A program made the translations under genes and the position numbers. This document shows positions 1 through 11,941 of a stretch of 64,000 nt of DNA, piece by piece. This DNA is from Auricularia sp. M13. Its lineage: Eukaryota > Basidiomycota > Agaricomycetes > Auriculariales > Auriculariaceae. The notes under the pieces were generated by a model that saw only the letters and a list, made by a program, of their open reading frames with translations, did not search any database and had not been told where the DNA came from. Position 1 is the stretch's first letter. Each line of letters opens with the position of its first letter. The stretch is from the NCBI GenBank assembly GCA_037042915.1, contig CM073195.1, positions 1,488,001-1,552,000 on the forward strand, in the 5' to 3' direction.

Positions 1-1724
1 ACTGGCTTATGCTTACGACCGTCATGACTTCGCTTCAAACTCTCGTCGTGCCCTTCACCGGGGTTGAGGTTGCGATCCACCGGGATGCGCAGTGCTCAGC
101 GTTGTTGGTCGCGGACCAGCACTCCGACACCTCCTATACCTTCGGTCCTGTGCCTTGGGCGCTATCTCGGTGTACTCGGGCCTTCCCCCACCCTTGTACC
201 CCAGCCGGAGATGGTAGGAGTCCGTTCATGGGTGCAGCGCGTCCCGCTCTCTTTTCCATTACGACCTCGACCGCTCCTGCGTTTCGCTCGGCAGTAACGA
301 CCTTTCCCGTGTTCCCTCCCGGACGGTAGGACTCCCAGTGGCCGCCGCATATTGAGATGTGGTGTGGGGACATCCCGAGTAGGTGTCCTTCTCGCTTGGA
401 GCTCGGACCGACTCTTTCCCTTGGACCTGCAATGTTTCCGACGCTGGTGTTGCACCTTGGATCGGTGAGGATTGATCGCCGTGCCGTAATAGCCCGTCAG
501 TCCTCACCCCCAATGGGCCTCGCTTTCGCCGTGGACCACTTCGGTCCGAGCGGGGGAGACGACCTCCGTGCTTTGGGTCTCGCCCGATGCGAGGGTACAC
601 TTCTATTTCGATTCGTCATGAATTTAACGACTTCGGCCACCCCCAATGGCCTCCACCATGCTCGGTCGCTTTTTGCGGGCTCGCGGCTGGAAGGGGGGTT
701 ATGTTACGGTGCGCGGCGATCTTGCCCATACGCCGCTTCCGTTGGATCTCTTTCGCCGCTTCACCCGCTCCGTCGGACCGATATACCCGTTCCGCATGCC
801 TCTCCGGACCGCTGGCACCTCGGCTACCTTCTCTCGGCGTCACCGGACCCCTGTCAACCTCGGTCCTTGGATGCGACACGCTATTGCCATTGTTGTCGAT
901 CACCGCTGCGCTGGTTTCCACCCGGCGTGTATCTGTTCGTCGGTCCGTCTTCTCGGTGTCACATTACGGCCTACACCTTCGGAGATGCCGCACACCACAC
1001 CTCGGGTATTGCCCTGCATGGCCGGTGTGCGCTGGGAGTACAGGTGAAGCTGCAACGATCGTGCCGACGTACATCCTTCACCCTCTGTCCCCTGGATGCT
1101 CGACCGCTCCGGCACCTCGGACCTCGGCCGCCACACTCTCCTCGGTCCGCGCGCGGCATGGTCCATGGTCCGGAGGCTGTCCGGATGGAGTGGGAGTGTT
1201 GATTGTTGGGTGGTACGCTCGTACCTCGCTCGCCGACGCGTTGCGCTCGCCGCTACGCTCGCCATTGCATCGGCGCCTTTCGCCCCGGTGTCAGTGCGTG
1301 CATGCATGCAAGGACACCTCGGTCTGTCTCGGATACCCGCCCAATACCCTCCATAGGCACGGACATCCTTTATCCCCTTCGTCCGGAGTCGTTCTGCGCC
1401 TTCGGCGCGACGCTTCACTCTTTCTTGACCCTCCCTTGACTCCCTTTACCCCCCATTGCTTCCACTGGCTCCAGATTACCCTCGGTGACTTCCCCGATGC
1501 CTTTCCCATCGCTTCCGGACCTCTCTTTGGTGTTGGTTGGCTTCCTTTGTTGTCCGGAGCGTTCGGATCCGGTTTGCCTCCGATCGGACTATATGTACCG
1601 GCGATTGCCCTCGGATGTACCCTAGGTTGGATCTGGTCTATTATGTGTTCGACCTTCCCCTCCTGAGTACCCTTCCTGGTCGGCTACGCCTCCAGGTCGG
1701 TGGTGTATGCAGCACACCGTGACA
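1..1724 (-). mobile_element. LTR of an LTR retrotransposon, cut by the left window edge
   Basis: Read on the minus strand, the sequence begins at 1724 with TGTCACGG and a few hundred bases later has a block close to 'agaccagatccaacctagg', which matches the LTR at 4770-5624 (same start, near-identical 'accaaacctagggtaca' block). The whole stretch has the same tcggtcc/ccgagg-rich composition as the other LTRs of this group and no convincing protein. The other end of the LTR is not visible, so it is either a solo LTR or the 5' LTR of an element lying to the left. It sits directly against the truncated coding sequence of a MULE transposase, so it inserted there. The expected target duplication on the left is outside the window. 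Treated as a fossil. Confidence 0.7.
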
Positions 1725-3848
1725 CGAGAAGGACGAGGATGCTCTCGTGTTCCCGCTTGAAGAGGAGCCTGGCCTCATAGCCATTGCCTTTGCCCTCAAG
1801 GAATGTGTTCAGAAGTTGAACACTGGGGTTGTCGAGCTTGCCATGGATTCCACCTGTGAGTAGCACCCTCACATTCTTGTTCCTTTACAGAAACTAACAC
1901 GGGCACATAGGGAAAACCAACGCCCTTGGATATGAGACATACGGTCTCATTGCAGAGGCCAACGGCCAATCGGTTCCGCTGTGCTTTATTCTTACGACGT
2001 CCACGGCAGCCGCAACACCCGGCGCGAAGGACCGACTGCTGCAGCAATGTCTGCGCCAGCTCGGCAAGACCTGCCCGAACACGCGCTTCACCTTGTCGGA
2101 CAAGGACACGTCCGAGATCAACGCGTGTCGGGCCGCTCATCCTGACAGCAAACATCAGCTTTGCTATTGGCACGGCATCCGCTACCTCGAGCAGCGCCTG
2201 GCCGAATCGACACCGCCTGCTTTCTACGATGCGCGCGTAGCGCACCAGGTCTTCGATTTTATCGACCCGACCTGGGTTCCCGGGGTGCATAACGGCCATG
2301 TCGTGGAGGAGTTCACAACCGACAGTCTGGGGCCACCACATGCGTTTGAGCCGGTCCTTGACGCACTTTCCGTGAGCAGCATTTATTATGTTCTACGACC
2401 GGGTACTCAGCTGATCGCATGTGCAGACCGACGACCTTACAACGTGCCTTCCGCCCTTGTTTATGCTTGTACGCGGCGACGAGCGGGTCCCAGTATGGCC
2501 TGCGCCGAAGAAGGCAACCGCGTCGCGTCTCCCGCAGTTCTGCCCGCCCGAAAACAGGTCGCACATCGTCGAGATGTTCCGCAAGCACCTGCACCTCCAC
2601 CCGAGCATTCCCGTTGACGCTGAAGGAACGCGGATGACCGCTGAGAACATCCACAAGAGCGCGGTGTACCAAACATACCGCTATTGCTACGAGCGCGACC
2701 TCTCGCAGGTCTGGGCGTACTTGTGGAATAGATGGTACGCACCTTCGCAATGGCGCCTCTGGGCGCGCGCAGCTTGTCCGGCCATTCCGGTGCTCAAGAC
2801 GACGATGGTTGTCGAGTGTGTGTGGCGCTACATCAAACATCGCGACCTGCGCGCGTTCCACCGGCCGCGCCTCGATCTTCTCGTCTACACCATCCTTAAG
2901 GCGACGCTCCCATACATCCAGCATCGGCTGTATACCATCCTCGGTCTTCGACGACGAGGACGCGAGTCCGGGTTGGCATCGTGGCAGAAGGACATGAAGG
3001 CCGAATGGCTGGAATTCATGAAGCCCGACGCATTGCGCAACATGCAGAAGGAACTCAAGGTTCTTCTGCAGAAGGGCAAGGGCGTCAAGTTCGCCCAGGC
3101 CCGCGCAGATCGCTTGGCCGAACTCGAGGCGGATCGCGTGCGCCCGCACGGCACCTACCATACCGACCTGCAGCGCTGGACGTGCAGCTGCCCCGCCTAC
3201 CTCATCAGCCGCTTCCTACTATGTAAGCATCTCGTACGCGCCGCCGCACCACTTCTTGGGGACCGGCCTTCGCGCGATCTACGGTTTTGGCTCGACATGC
3301 GCCGCCGCCGCCTTCCACCGTACTACATCATCCCCGGCATCCACACTATCCCACTGACCGAAGTCGACGCGCAGCTCGAGGCGCGCTATCACCCTACCCC
3401 CACGCCCCAGCAGACTGCCGCGATTCCGGCTTCCTGCGCCTCGGTCGGAGGTGCAGCGGCGCTACCACGCAGCTCGGATTGCCCGACCCCGCCGCCACCG
3501 CCAATCGCGCTAAACGATCCAACGTCGTCGGCGCCGCATGTACCAGCCCCCATTGACGAGCAGCACCAAGACAGGGTGAGTAGATGGCTTCCATGGTCGT
3601 CGATTTTGCTGATTCCGTCCTCTCAGTGCTACCCGAGTGCCGCAGAGCTGGAGGTGCTCCGTGAGGACTTCAAATGTGTTATGGACATCCTTGAGCAGCC
3701 TCAGGGACTCCACCCGAAGCTTCTAGGGCGCATCTCGCCATTTCTGACCCAAATGCACGCCTTTGCGCACGACGTTCGGCAATCCAAACAACGTCGCACT
3801 CAGGAGCGCACTTACGACGCATCCCCAAACACTATGTTTCTAGACTAA
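1725..3848 (+). CDS. Mutator-like (MULE) transposase with SWIM zinc finger, 5' end cut off by an LTR
   Basis: Cut-and-paste DNA transposase of the Mutator-like superfamily, acting on the terminal repeats of its element. The reading frame is open from the LTR junction at 1725. Two introns of 55 nt (1856-1910, branch site CTAAC; 2372-2426, branch CTGAT) keep the frame, and a 51-nt in-frame intron is possible at 3576-3626. The DDE core is readable: first Asp in 'AMDSTWKTN', second in 'TLSDKD', the C/H pair in 'QLCYWH', and the Glu in 'TTMVVECVWRYIKH'. A SWIM zinc finger follows (CSCPAYL...CKHLV near 3190-3240). The C-terminal tail is Pro-rich and ends at 3848. The N-terminal DNA-binding part is missing because the LTR at 1-1724 lies there. 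No terminal inverted repeats were found by eye. Probably immobile. Confidence 0.85.
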
Positions 3849-4576
3849 TTAATGACATGAAATATCGTTGTTTACTACCTTATGAACAATCTACCTGGTC
3901 CTTGGAATGCATCCCAGTGCAAATAAGTACTTGGTGGAGCCAGAAGTCTTGCATCAACAATCCTTCTCTGAACTTTAAAGGCACCACAATATGCAAATTT
4001 CATCAAATGGTGTACACTACAATAATCATTTTATGTACTCAGGTCATCAAGCTCATCGGTCCTGAGCTTGGCCAACGGTCTTAGTAGCCCGAGCACCGAG
4101 ATCAGATCGTGACGTCATGCAACGATCATGGGTCGGGCAAGGGAAGATGTGGTCCTCGGGCAGAGCGCCTGCCGGCCGCACCGGGTACGAGGATTAATCA
4201 TGGAGAGAAGGCACGGCGAGAGCGTCGGACTCGGAGTTTCGGCCGCTGCCAGAGGGTTCTTCTGCCACCGACATCGCCGGAATGAATGCAGATTCACGGC
4301 CAGCGACGGCGAGGACTAGGTATCGAACGCCCATTTAAACTGCCCGCAGCCCGCGACACTTACTTGCTGTGCGTACTGGTACAGTAGACGTCGGCGACGG
4401 TTTACGCGGCCTCGTTCTTCATTAACTCCCCGCACTTCACTCAGATAATGCTATGTAACATCACCTCTGTCGCCGTTTTTCCCATCCGGCGTTCAGTTCA
4501 GGGTGCACGCAGCCCTACATAGCCGCGCCGGACACGTGCAGCTATATCTGCCTACATATAAACTAACGCCGTGCGG
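3849..4576. other. Non-coding stretch between the MULE gene and the P450 gene
   Basis: No supported gene. The first part is AT-rich 3' flank of the transposase. The last part should hold the P450 promoter: a TATA-like 'ctacatataaac' lies about 25 bases before the ATG at 4577, and 'gcagctatatctgc' just upstream of it. Confidence 0.5.
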
Positions 4577-4769
4577 ATGTCACTCCAAGCTTTCGTCCCC
4601 ATGCTCCTACCATCTGCATTGTCTGGTCTGGTACGTTCGATTCTTAGATTTTCTGGCAAGGTCCTGAACGCCCTAGTACAGGCTGCCCATGCCATCTGCA
4701 ATCGCTTTGTCCCGCGGTCACTGACGGAAATCTTCTCCGTTCTTCTGCTCCCACCGATTGTGCTCACTG

Positions 4770-5624
4770 TGTCACGGCAGAGCGCTCGTCACTCGCCGAG
4801 ACCGACGCCCAAGAGAGGAGAGAAGGACGAGGAAGAACGGACAAGCGGTACAATTGACCAGACCAAACCTAGGGTACACGCATCTACACCCCACAACCTA
4901 TATACCCATCCCCAAGGTCCACTGATCCGGTCCATGGTGATCCCGGAGCTAAAGGGTCCATCCACCATCGTCTCCCATAGTGCTAGCACTCTACCACACC
5001 TCCAGTCGAACAGGGTCCGAGACAGGGCGAAGGTGCCGAGGTATGCCACACATACACACACCCACCGAGTGCACGGACCGAGAAGGAGGGCACCTCCCGA
5101 GTACACGGGGAGAGCGCCGAGCTGTTGAAGCCACGGGCCGAGGGTCCGAGGATGTAGCCGAGCTTGTACCAGGTGATGATAACCGACCTACTATCCATCC
5201 GAGGGGTACCGTACCGACGAGAGGTCCAATAGAGGCGTTTCCGACCCTTCGAGGTTGCCCAGGGTGACCCACCGAGTCCGCCCGAGGTCCAAAGGGGTTC
5301 TGGAGCCTGCCCCGAGCACCACAACGCCCATATCCGACGCATACAGCGAGGGGGGAGCTGCCGAACATTGGTCCGAAGGTGAGAAGCCTCCACCGAGCCG
5401 AATTGGGGTATGCACCGAGGTCGTCTCACCCCCTAGGTAGGTAGAGAGCGGCGTGCAGATCATATCCCGAGTTGAACAGCCCGAGGTGTATAACTCTGGC
5501 CGAGTCTCCGTCCGAGGGTAAACAGTGCGCCGACTGTATGCAGCAGCGACCGAACGCTCGGCGAAGCGGCGTAAAACCCGCGGGCAAGCGGACAGAGCTT
5601 GCGACGGCCGTGATGACCGCAACA
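4770..5624 (+). repeat. 5' LTR of the element at 4770-9081
   Basis: 855-bp direct repeat, TG...CA ended, preceded by the target duplication cactg (4765-4769). Rich in ccgagg/gtccgag words. Confidence 0.92.
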
Positions 5625-8226
5625 TAACCCCCCCTTCAAGCCGCGAGCCGAGGGAGCGTCCGAGGGAGGGAGGCGCAAGGCGGGGAGGGCGAAATGACGG
5701 GCCGAGGGCGCCGCGGACTGAATGGCCATTCAATTCGCGGTTTGACATAAAGCTTCGGCCTGTCGTTTTGCTTCTTGTCCTCATACCACCACCATGCCCG
5801 CGCCTGACCGCGTTGACCACGTCCGCGACGACCAGCCCAACAGCGGGGCGCCCGCCTGGGTGCCCGTGTTGGGGGACTTTGTCCTTTCTCGCGCCCGGCC
5901 CGAGGATCTGGAGGCCCGTGTCGTCGTGCTCGGCGACGCCGTGAATCGCATCGTCGCCGCCCTCGTCGACCCTGGCATCCCGTCCGCGCACCGCGACTTT
6001 GCCCGCCACCGTCAGCTCGAGTTCGAGACGGAGCGCCGCCTGCTGCTCGCGCTGCTGCCATCCGCCCGCGTCCTGGCCGATAGTCTGGCCGCGTGCTCGT
6101 CGCCGTCGGATGCCCTGCTTCTGCCGTCTATGACCGTGTCGCCGTCGCCGTCTGACCCGGTCCGACCACTGGCGTTGCGTCTGCCGCCGCTACCTTCTGA
6201 CGCTCCGTTCCGCCCGCGCTGCTCGACGTTGAAGGTTCCGCCCCGGGCACCCGCTGTATGCTGAGTGCGAGGAGCTTGCGCCGTCACCGTCCGCTGTTGC
6301 TCCGAGGCCGCGCCGTCCTGCACCGGCACCGTCATCGTCGCGACCATCGGGGCCGCCTCCTCCTGCGCGCTCGGCGCCAACGTCTCGTCCGCCGCGCTCG
6401 TCGTCTGCTGTCCGCGCGCCGCCTGCGTCTGCTCCGCCAGCGTCGGCTCTTCTCCACCACCCGCGTAGGCCGAGGACTCCCCCGCCCGGTGTGTACGAGC
6501 GCCCGGCACTGCGCGAGCGGCGTCAGGCGTGGGACAATGCGTTTGCCGACGGCCTGATCGACCGCCACGGGGTCCCGACGTCGGTGAGCATTTCGTTCTG
6601 CTGCTGCTGGTCTCGGGGTATTAACATTCAGCAGCCATGCAGCCGATGCGTGGGCCGCGACGACGAGTGCCTTCCGGCGCAGGGGCTGGCGGCGTGCCTC
6701 GAGTGCTCGCGCCGGAAGGTGAAATGCTCGTGGAAGGACCTGCGCGCGCCACTCGGATTCGGGACCAAGACCGGGAAGGGTTCCAAGGCGCCGATGTCGG
6801 GCACGCGTGCGCCGCCGTCTCGTTCCGCGCCGCGTCCGTCACCTCCCAGGCGCCCGCCTCGTCGTCGTCCCGTGCGTCGAGATCCCGGGCCGCGAAGGAG
6901 AGCTTGCCGGCGCTGCCCATTGAGGCGCCGGGCGAGCTTGGGGTCGCAGCGCCCGCACTGCACCCCAACTTCATGGGCCAGTTTGCGGCGGCGTGGGCGC
7001 TGGTCACTGGGGGTGCGGCCGCGAATGCGCAGCCGTCGGCGCCGGCGCCTTTGCGCTCGGCGATGCGTCGGGGCACTCGCTTCGCAGCGGGTACGGCTAC
7101 CCGGTCATCGCGCTCCTCCGTGACACCTGGGGCGGCCTCCTCGCGCATCCGCGCCACCTGAGTCGGGTCCGGAGGAGGAGGAGGAGGAGGATGATCTGGA
7201 GGAGGTGGAGGAGGCGATGGACATGGATTAGATGTTTCGGGTCGGCCGTCTTGTATATAGTTTTCTTGTCGCAATGGGCGCGTGTATAGAATATAAATAG
7301 TCTTCTTGAACCTGTGATCGACGTGGGGGTCCGAACAAGCGCCAAACCGAGTGGACTCCTTCCTGTGGGTCCGAGAGTTTGGTTCCAGTCTTCGGCGTGT
7401 CCATCCTGGCGTGGCATCTTCCGACCCAAGCATCCTGCAGCCGAGTCCAAGGTCCGAGAGAGGTTGGATTCCAGTCCTGTACTGTGTCCTGTCGGTCCGG
7501 CTGCGCCTGCGCACCGACCAGTAAATGATGAGGGAAATAAAGAGCGTGTGAGAATCGCCCTCGGCGACTGTGATCCGCGCAGCAACGAAGTTACTGGTCA
7601 TTGGAGCCTCGGCACGAGCCCGGGACATCGTTAAACGTCGTACATGTCGTTCAGCCAGCGGCCGGTGGTTCGTGACGTCCTCGGGACGAGGATATTCATA
7701 TCTCGGGCGTGGCGGCGCGTGCATCCAGTCCATCCGGATCACGGCCGAGGCCCCATCTGCCGATGGCGTGCGAGAGGGAGAGGTGTAACAGCTGTGGCTT
7801 GAGCGCGCAAGTCCAGACAACCGGGGCGGGGTTTTGGGCGTGGGCGAGTGTCTCGGTTTACTCGCCGGGGTAGAGGGTGCGAAGGAGGTGCTGCACCAGG
7901 GGTCGCGGGGGCGGGATCGGGGTATCCCACGCGACCGTGTGGAGAGGCTGTGCCAAGGGCTTGGTCATGCGCTGCGGCCGATGGGGTGGAGATAGGGCCT
8001 TGGCAGCGTACGCCTCGCTTCTCGGTGTGGGTGGCGACTCCGAGGGAGAAGGATGCGGGTGCCAATGGGCCTCGGCCGGTGCACAGCGGCTAGCTGACGG
8101 CGAGGCCGGCCTGATGAGGTCGTCGGCGTGACACACGGGCGATAGTAGTCGAAAGGACGCCGCGGCCGTGTGGGGAAGGAGAAGAGGGATGAGCGTCGGT
8201 CGAAAGGGAGTGAAGGTTTGGTCTTA

Positions 8227-9081
8227 TGTCACGGCAGAGCGCTCGTCACTCGCCGAGACCGACGCCCAAGAGAGGAGAGAAGGACGAGGAAGAACGGACA
8301 AGCGGTACAATTGACCAGACCAAACCTAGGGTACACGCATCTACACCCCACAACCTATATACCCATCCCCAAGGTCCACTGATCCGGTCCATGGTGATCC
8401 CGGAGCTAAAGGGTCCATCCACCATCGTCTCCCATAGTGCTAGCACTCTACCACACCTCCAGTCGAACAGGGTCCGAGACAGGGCGAAGGTGCCGAGGTA
8501 TGCCACACATACACACACCCACCGAGTGCACGGACCGAGAAGGAGGGCACCTCCGAGTACACGGGGAGAGCGCCGAGCTGTTGAAGCCACGGGCCGAGGG
8601 TCCGAGGATGTAGCCGAGCTTGTACCAGGTGATGATAACCGACCTACTATCCATCCGAGGGGTACCGTACCGACGAGAGGTCCAATAGAGGCGTTTCCGA
8701 CCCTTCGAGGTTGCCCAGGGTGACCCACCGAGTCCGCCCGAGGTCCAAAGGGGGTTCTGGAGCCTGCCCCGAGCACCACAACGCCCATATCCGACGCATA
8801 CAGCGAGGGGGGAGCTGCCGAACATTGGTCCGAAGGTGAGAAGCCTCCACCGAGCCGAATTGGGGTATGCACCGAGGTCGTCTCACCCCCTAGGTAGGTA
8901 GAGAGCGGCGTGCAGATCATATCCCGAGTTGAACAGCCCGAGGTGTATAACTCTGGCCGAGTCTCCGTCCGAGGGTAAACAGTGCGCCGACTGTATGCAG
9001 CAGCGACCGAACGCTCGGCGAAGCGGCGTAAAACCCGCGGGCAAGCGGACAGAGCTTGCGACGGCCGTGATGACCGCAACA
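8227..9081 (+). repeat. 3' LTR of the element at 4770-9081
   Basis: Second copy of the 855-bp repeat, followed by the target duplication cactg (9082-9086). A purine-rich run (aaagggagtgaagg) ends about 10 bases before it and may be the polypurine tract. Confidence 0.92.
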
Positions 9082-9223
9082 CACTGCCATCGAATCACAC
9101 GCACTGCCCGTCAACCGTTTCGTTGCGTATCTGGGTACCTACCTCGCCGCGCTCGCAATTTCGATCGCTGCGTATCGAGTCTCACCGTTCCACCCATTGG
9201 CTAGATACCCCGGGCCCTTCCTA

Positions 9224-9853
9224 AGATAGCGGCCACATAGAATCCGCACCCCCCGGCTAATTCCGATAACCGCCGACTTGGACACGCTATTCCTCGACAA
9301 CCACTGGGTATCTCTCTTAGTGGCTTGATCAAAACTTTCGGAAGGAAGGGTAGAGCAAAGTGATAGAGGGATTTTGAGAAATACTGATTCAAACCTTGAG
9401 AATATAAGTTTTATTAAAAAAGTGGCAAAGTGTCTTTTGAAGCTTTTCAGCAAGTTCCGAGTCAACATGAGTTTTGGGTCCTCAGATTTCAGCGGGCGCT
9501 TATATGATTACATAAGCTGATCGGGCCCTTTCCGGCGGCATTTGGCTCGGAGCCGGGACGGAATTGATCAGCTTCCGTTCACTGCCGCCCGTCGCCCGCT
9601 GGTTTCCCCAAGGTTCCTCAGCTTCGGGATGGCTTGGAGAGCACCAGCCACTGCCCTCTCTGTTGAAGAAGTATTGTTTGAGTAAGACTTTATCCTATGA
9701 AAATAATATTCATCAGGGGTTTTTCCAACATGCGTTTAAAATGACTTTTGAGTTGATTGGTGCTCCCAAGGTCCGGACGTCCCAAAATTTCAGCGCCGGA
9801 GATAGCCGAATCGGCTATCACCGGGGGGCGCGGATTCTATGTGGCCGCTATCT
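9224..9853. mobile_element. MITE with TA target duplication (Tc1/mariner-like), inserted in the P450 gene
   Basis: 630 bp. The left end starts 'agatagcggccacatag' and the right end is its reverse complement 'ctatgtggccgctatct'; the match continues inward for about 30 bp with few mismatches. TA dinucleotides flank it (9222-9223 and 9854-9855). Without the element and one TA the P450 frame reads straight through 'RYPGPFLARIS', which fixes the borders exactly. No transposase is encoded. A non-autonomous Tc1/mariner-type element is the simplest reading because of the TA target. Confidence 0.88.
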
Positions 9854-11360
9854 TAGCTCGAATCTCCGGCTGGTGGTCCATATGGAACGCACTCGACGGT
9901 AAACAGCACCTCATGTATCGCCGTCTTCATGAGCGCTATGGGAACGTAGTTCGTACTGGGCCGAATTTTGTTCACATTAGAGACGCCGCAGCTATTCCTG
10001 TTGTTCTCGGGCCGCGTTGGCATAGGTCTGCCGGATACGAGACCACTCTTCCACCTGGGGGAATCCCATCGCTTATCACCGCCACGCACCCCGTCAAGCA
10101 CAGGGAACGGAGACAGCGCTGGGACAAGGCATTCACAGGCCCTGCTCTTCAGCACTACGAGCATCTCCTGCTCCATCGTCTCGCGCAGCTTAAGGCTGCC
10201 CTCGATTCTCGCTGCGAGATTGGGCTTGACATATCTGAGTGGATCAGCCTCTTCATGCTCGATTTCATGGGCGACTTCGCACTGGGCGGCCTCCACAGCT
10301 TTATGGCGGCCGGACGGGACACTCTCGGCCTTCATCGCACAATCGTCGATGCTATGGGGATGTCCGATCTCTGCTCGCGCATCCCCTGGGTCCGGCCATT
10401 TGCTCACCTCGTTCCTGGGCCGCTCGACGATCTTCTCTCCACCGCGCTGCGAGTGGCTCGCAAAAGGAAGGCGAGCAATTCGACAGAAAAGGATCTCTTC
10501 TATTACCTCGTGCGTGCAGCATATCTTAGGAACGTTTTTTTTTATCTGCGAGCTCTAGATTGGGGATGACGGTTCAGATGTACTCCCGGACGATGCGCTC
10601 GCACAAGATGCGATCGTGGCAATCGTCGGAGGCTCCGACACGTCTGCGAGCGTGATATCTCACGCAATTTACCATCTTCTCTGCAACCCTCCCATCCTAG
10701 CGAGGCTTAGGGCAGAGCTTGACAGTGCTATGTCGGACGACGAAGAGCCCGACCCGGCACGACTCGCGAAGTGCAAGTATCTTCAGGCCGTCATCAACGA
10801 GACCATGCGCTTGGCCCCCGCCATTCCCAACGGCGCGCCGCGCATGGTCCCTCCCGGAGAGTCGGCTGTCGTTGCTGGACAGTGCGTGCCTACGTGTTTC
10901 CCCAAGTTTTCACTAGCTAACGACACCATCTCATGGTCAGCGTCATGCCACCAGATACTGTGGTGTACATCGCTTATTACCCCCGTTAGCTTTTTCCAAA
11001 CCCCTTCTGTCTCGCGATAACTGACTTCCTGTGTTATCATTCGCAGTATTCCGCGACTCTCGCTACTTCTCGGATCCGGATAACTTCCTCCCTGCGCGCT
11101 GGCTCGACGACGCGGAATTGAATATCCCGGGCCTGGTGCACGACCCGCGCGCCTTCATCCCGTTCAACTACGGCCCGACGGTGTGCGCCGGCAAGACACT
11201 CGCGCAGCGCGTGGTGCGCGCAGTCATCGCGTTGCTCGTGCGACGCTACGACATCGCATTTGCGCCCAACTATGATCCCAAGAGGTGGGAAGTGGATTTG
11301 CGAGACAGGTATATCCTTGCTCGCGGCGCGCTGCCCGTGGTGCTCAAGCGGCGCAACTGA

Positions 11361-11941
11361 ATATGCGGCGGTTACGGGGTCTGCGTGTTGTTTGACCGCA
11401 GGATGGTTCATTTCACAGAGGGGCTACAGGAATTTCGATCCGCCGGAGGAGTATCCCATTCGGAGATTTGGAGGCATCCGGAGTTTTGCTCGGTGCAGGA
11501 ACGGGAAAAGAAGAGCGAGGAGGCGAGCGCGACGTAGAAATGTTGATGCCAGTGTATCACGTGACGAAACCTCTGGTTCCCATTCGCATTCGTATTTGAC
11601 TATTTCTGTGATCCGTGAACACGACTTGGTCAACTAAGTTGTTCTGAATAATGAACAACCACAACTCCAGCCTTCCGTGTGTGCTAAAGGCTCGAGCTCA
11701 TCTGCTTAATTTTGAGGGCAAGGCCTCAGCCACCTGTGTGCTCCCTATTGAACTCAGACATTCCAGGAACCTTCGACCGGGCCCCGCACATTTTAGTCAT
11801 GATATCGATGGATCTGCACGATCACTACAATCGATTCATCATGTTGATTGGTAAGCCAGTCTAAGGGCGGGACAAAATCGAATAAGTACCGGGTAGTCGC
11901 TCTCGCCTCTAGGAACTCGTTTCCCAGACGCATCGAGTTGA
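11361..11941. other. Intergenic, P450 3' flank and NmrA-like promoter
   Basis: No gene seen. The NmrA-like start codon at 11942 is preceded by a C/T-rich stretch. Confidence 0.5.

Larger units (their letters stand above)
4770..9081 (+). mobile_element. LTR retrotransposon without pol, gag-like only, inserted in the P450 gene
   Basis: Two direct LTRs of 855 bp (4770-5624 and 8227-9081) start TGTCACGG and end ACCGCAACA. They are bounded by a perfect 5-bp target duplication, cactg, at 4765-4769 and 9082-9086. By eye the LTRs differ at about two positions, so the insertion is young. The 2.6-kb interior holds gag-like stretches: one at about 5794-6264, and a second at about 6491-7161 with a Cys-rich motif (CSRCVGRDDEC...CLECSRRKVKC) of the type seen in gag-like proteins of Agaricomycete LTR elements. 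I see no protease, reverse transcriptase, RNase H or integrase, so it is non-autonomous, or a remnant with several breaks. Treated as a fossil. Confidence 0.9.
4577..11360 (+). pseudogene. Cytochrome P450 monooxygenase gene, split by an LTR retrotransposon and a MITE
   Basis: Haem-thiolate monooxygenase, membrane-anchored in the ER by a hydrophobic N-terminus. Coding pieces are 4577-4769, 9087-9223, 9856-10509, 10559-10881, 10941-10984 and 11047-11360. The real introns are 10510-10558, 10882-10940 and 10985-11046. Leaving out the two insertions the pieces total 1,665 nt, that is 554 codons plus stop, with no frame change, a normal P450 length. Motifs: proline-rich hinge 'HPLARYPGPFLAR', I-helix 'GGSDTSASVI', ExxR helix 'INETMRL', PERW region 'FSDPDNFLPARW' and haem loop 'FNYGPTVCAGK' with the Cys ligand. 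The LTR element sits in exon 1 after codon 64 or so, and the MITE sits at the end of the hinge. Because no decay is visible inside the exons, the loss looks recent. Substrate unknown. The start at 4577 is the first ATG before a hydrophobic stretch. Confidence 0.88.

Noticed and set aside
1-1720. Several open frames of 80-360 codons on both strands
   Set aside because: They overlap on both strands in a compositionally biased LTR and lack any protein motif.
4571-5440. Long open frames on both strands repeated at 8226-9082
   Set aside because: They lie in the two LTR copies; the repetition reflects the LTRs, not duplicated genes. Only the first about 64 codons on the plus strand belong to the P450.
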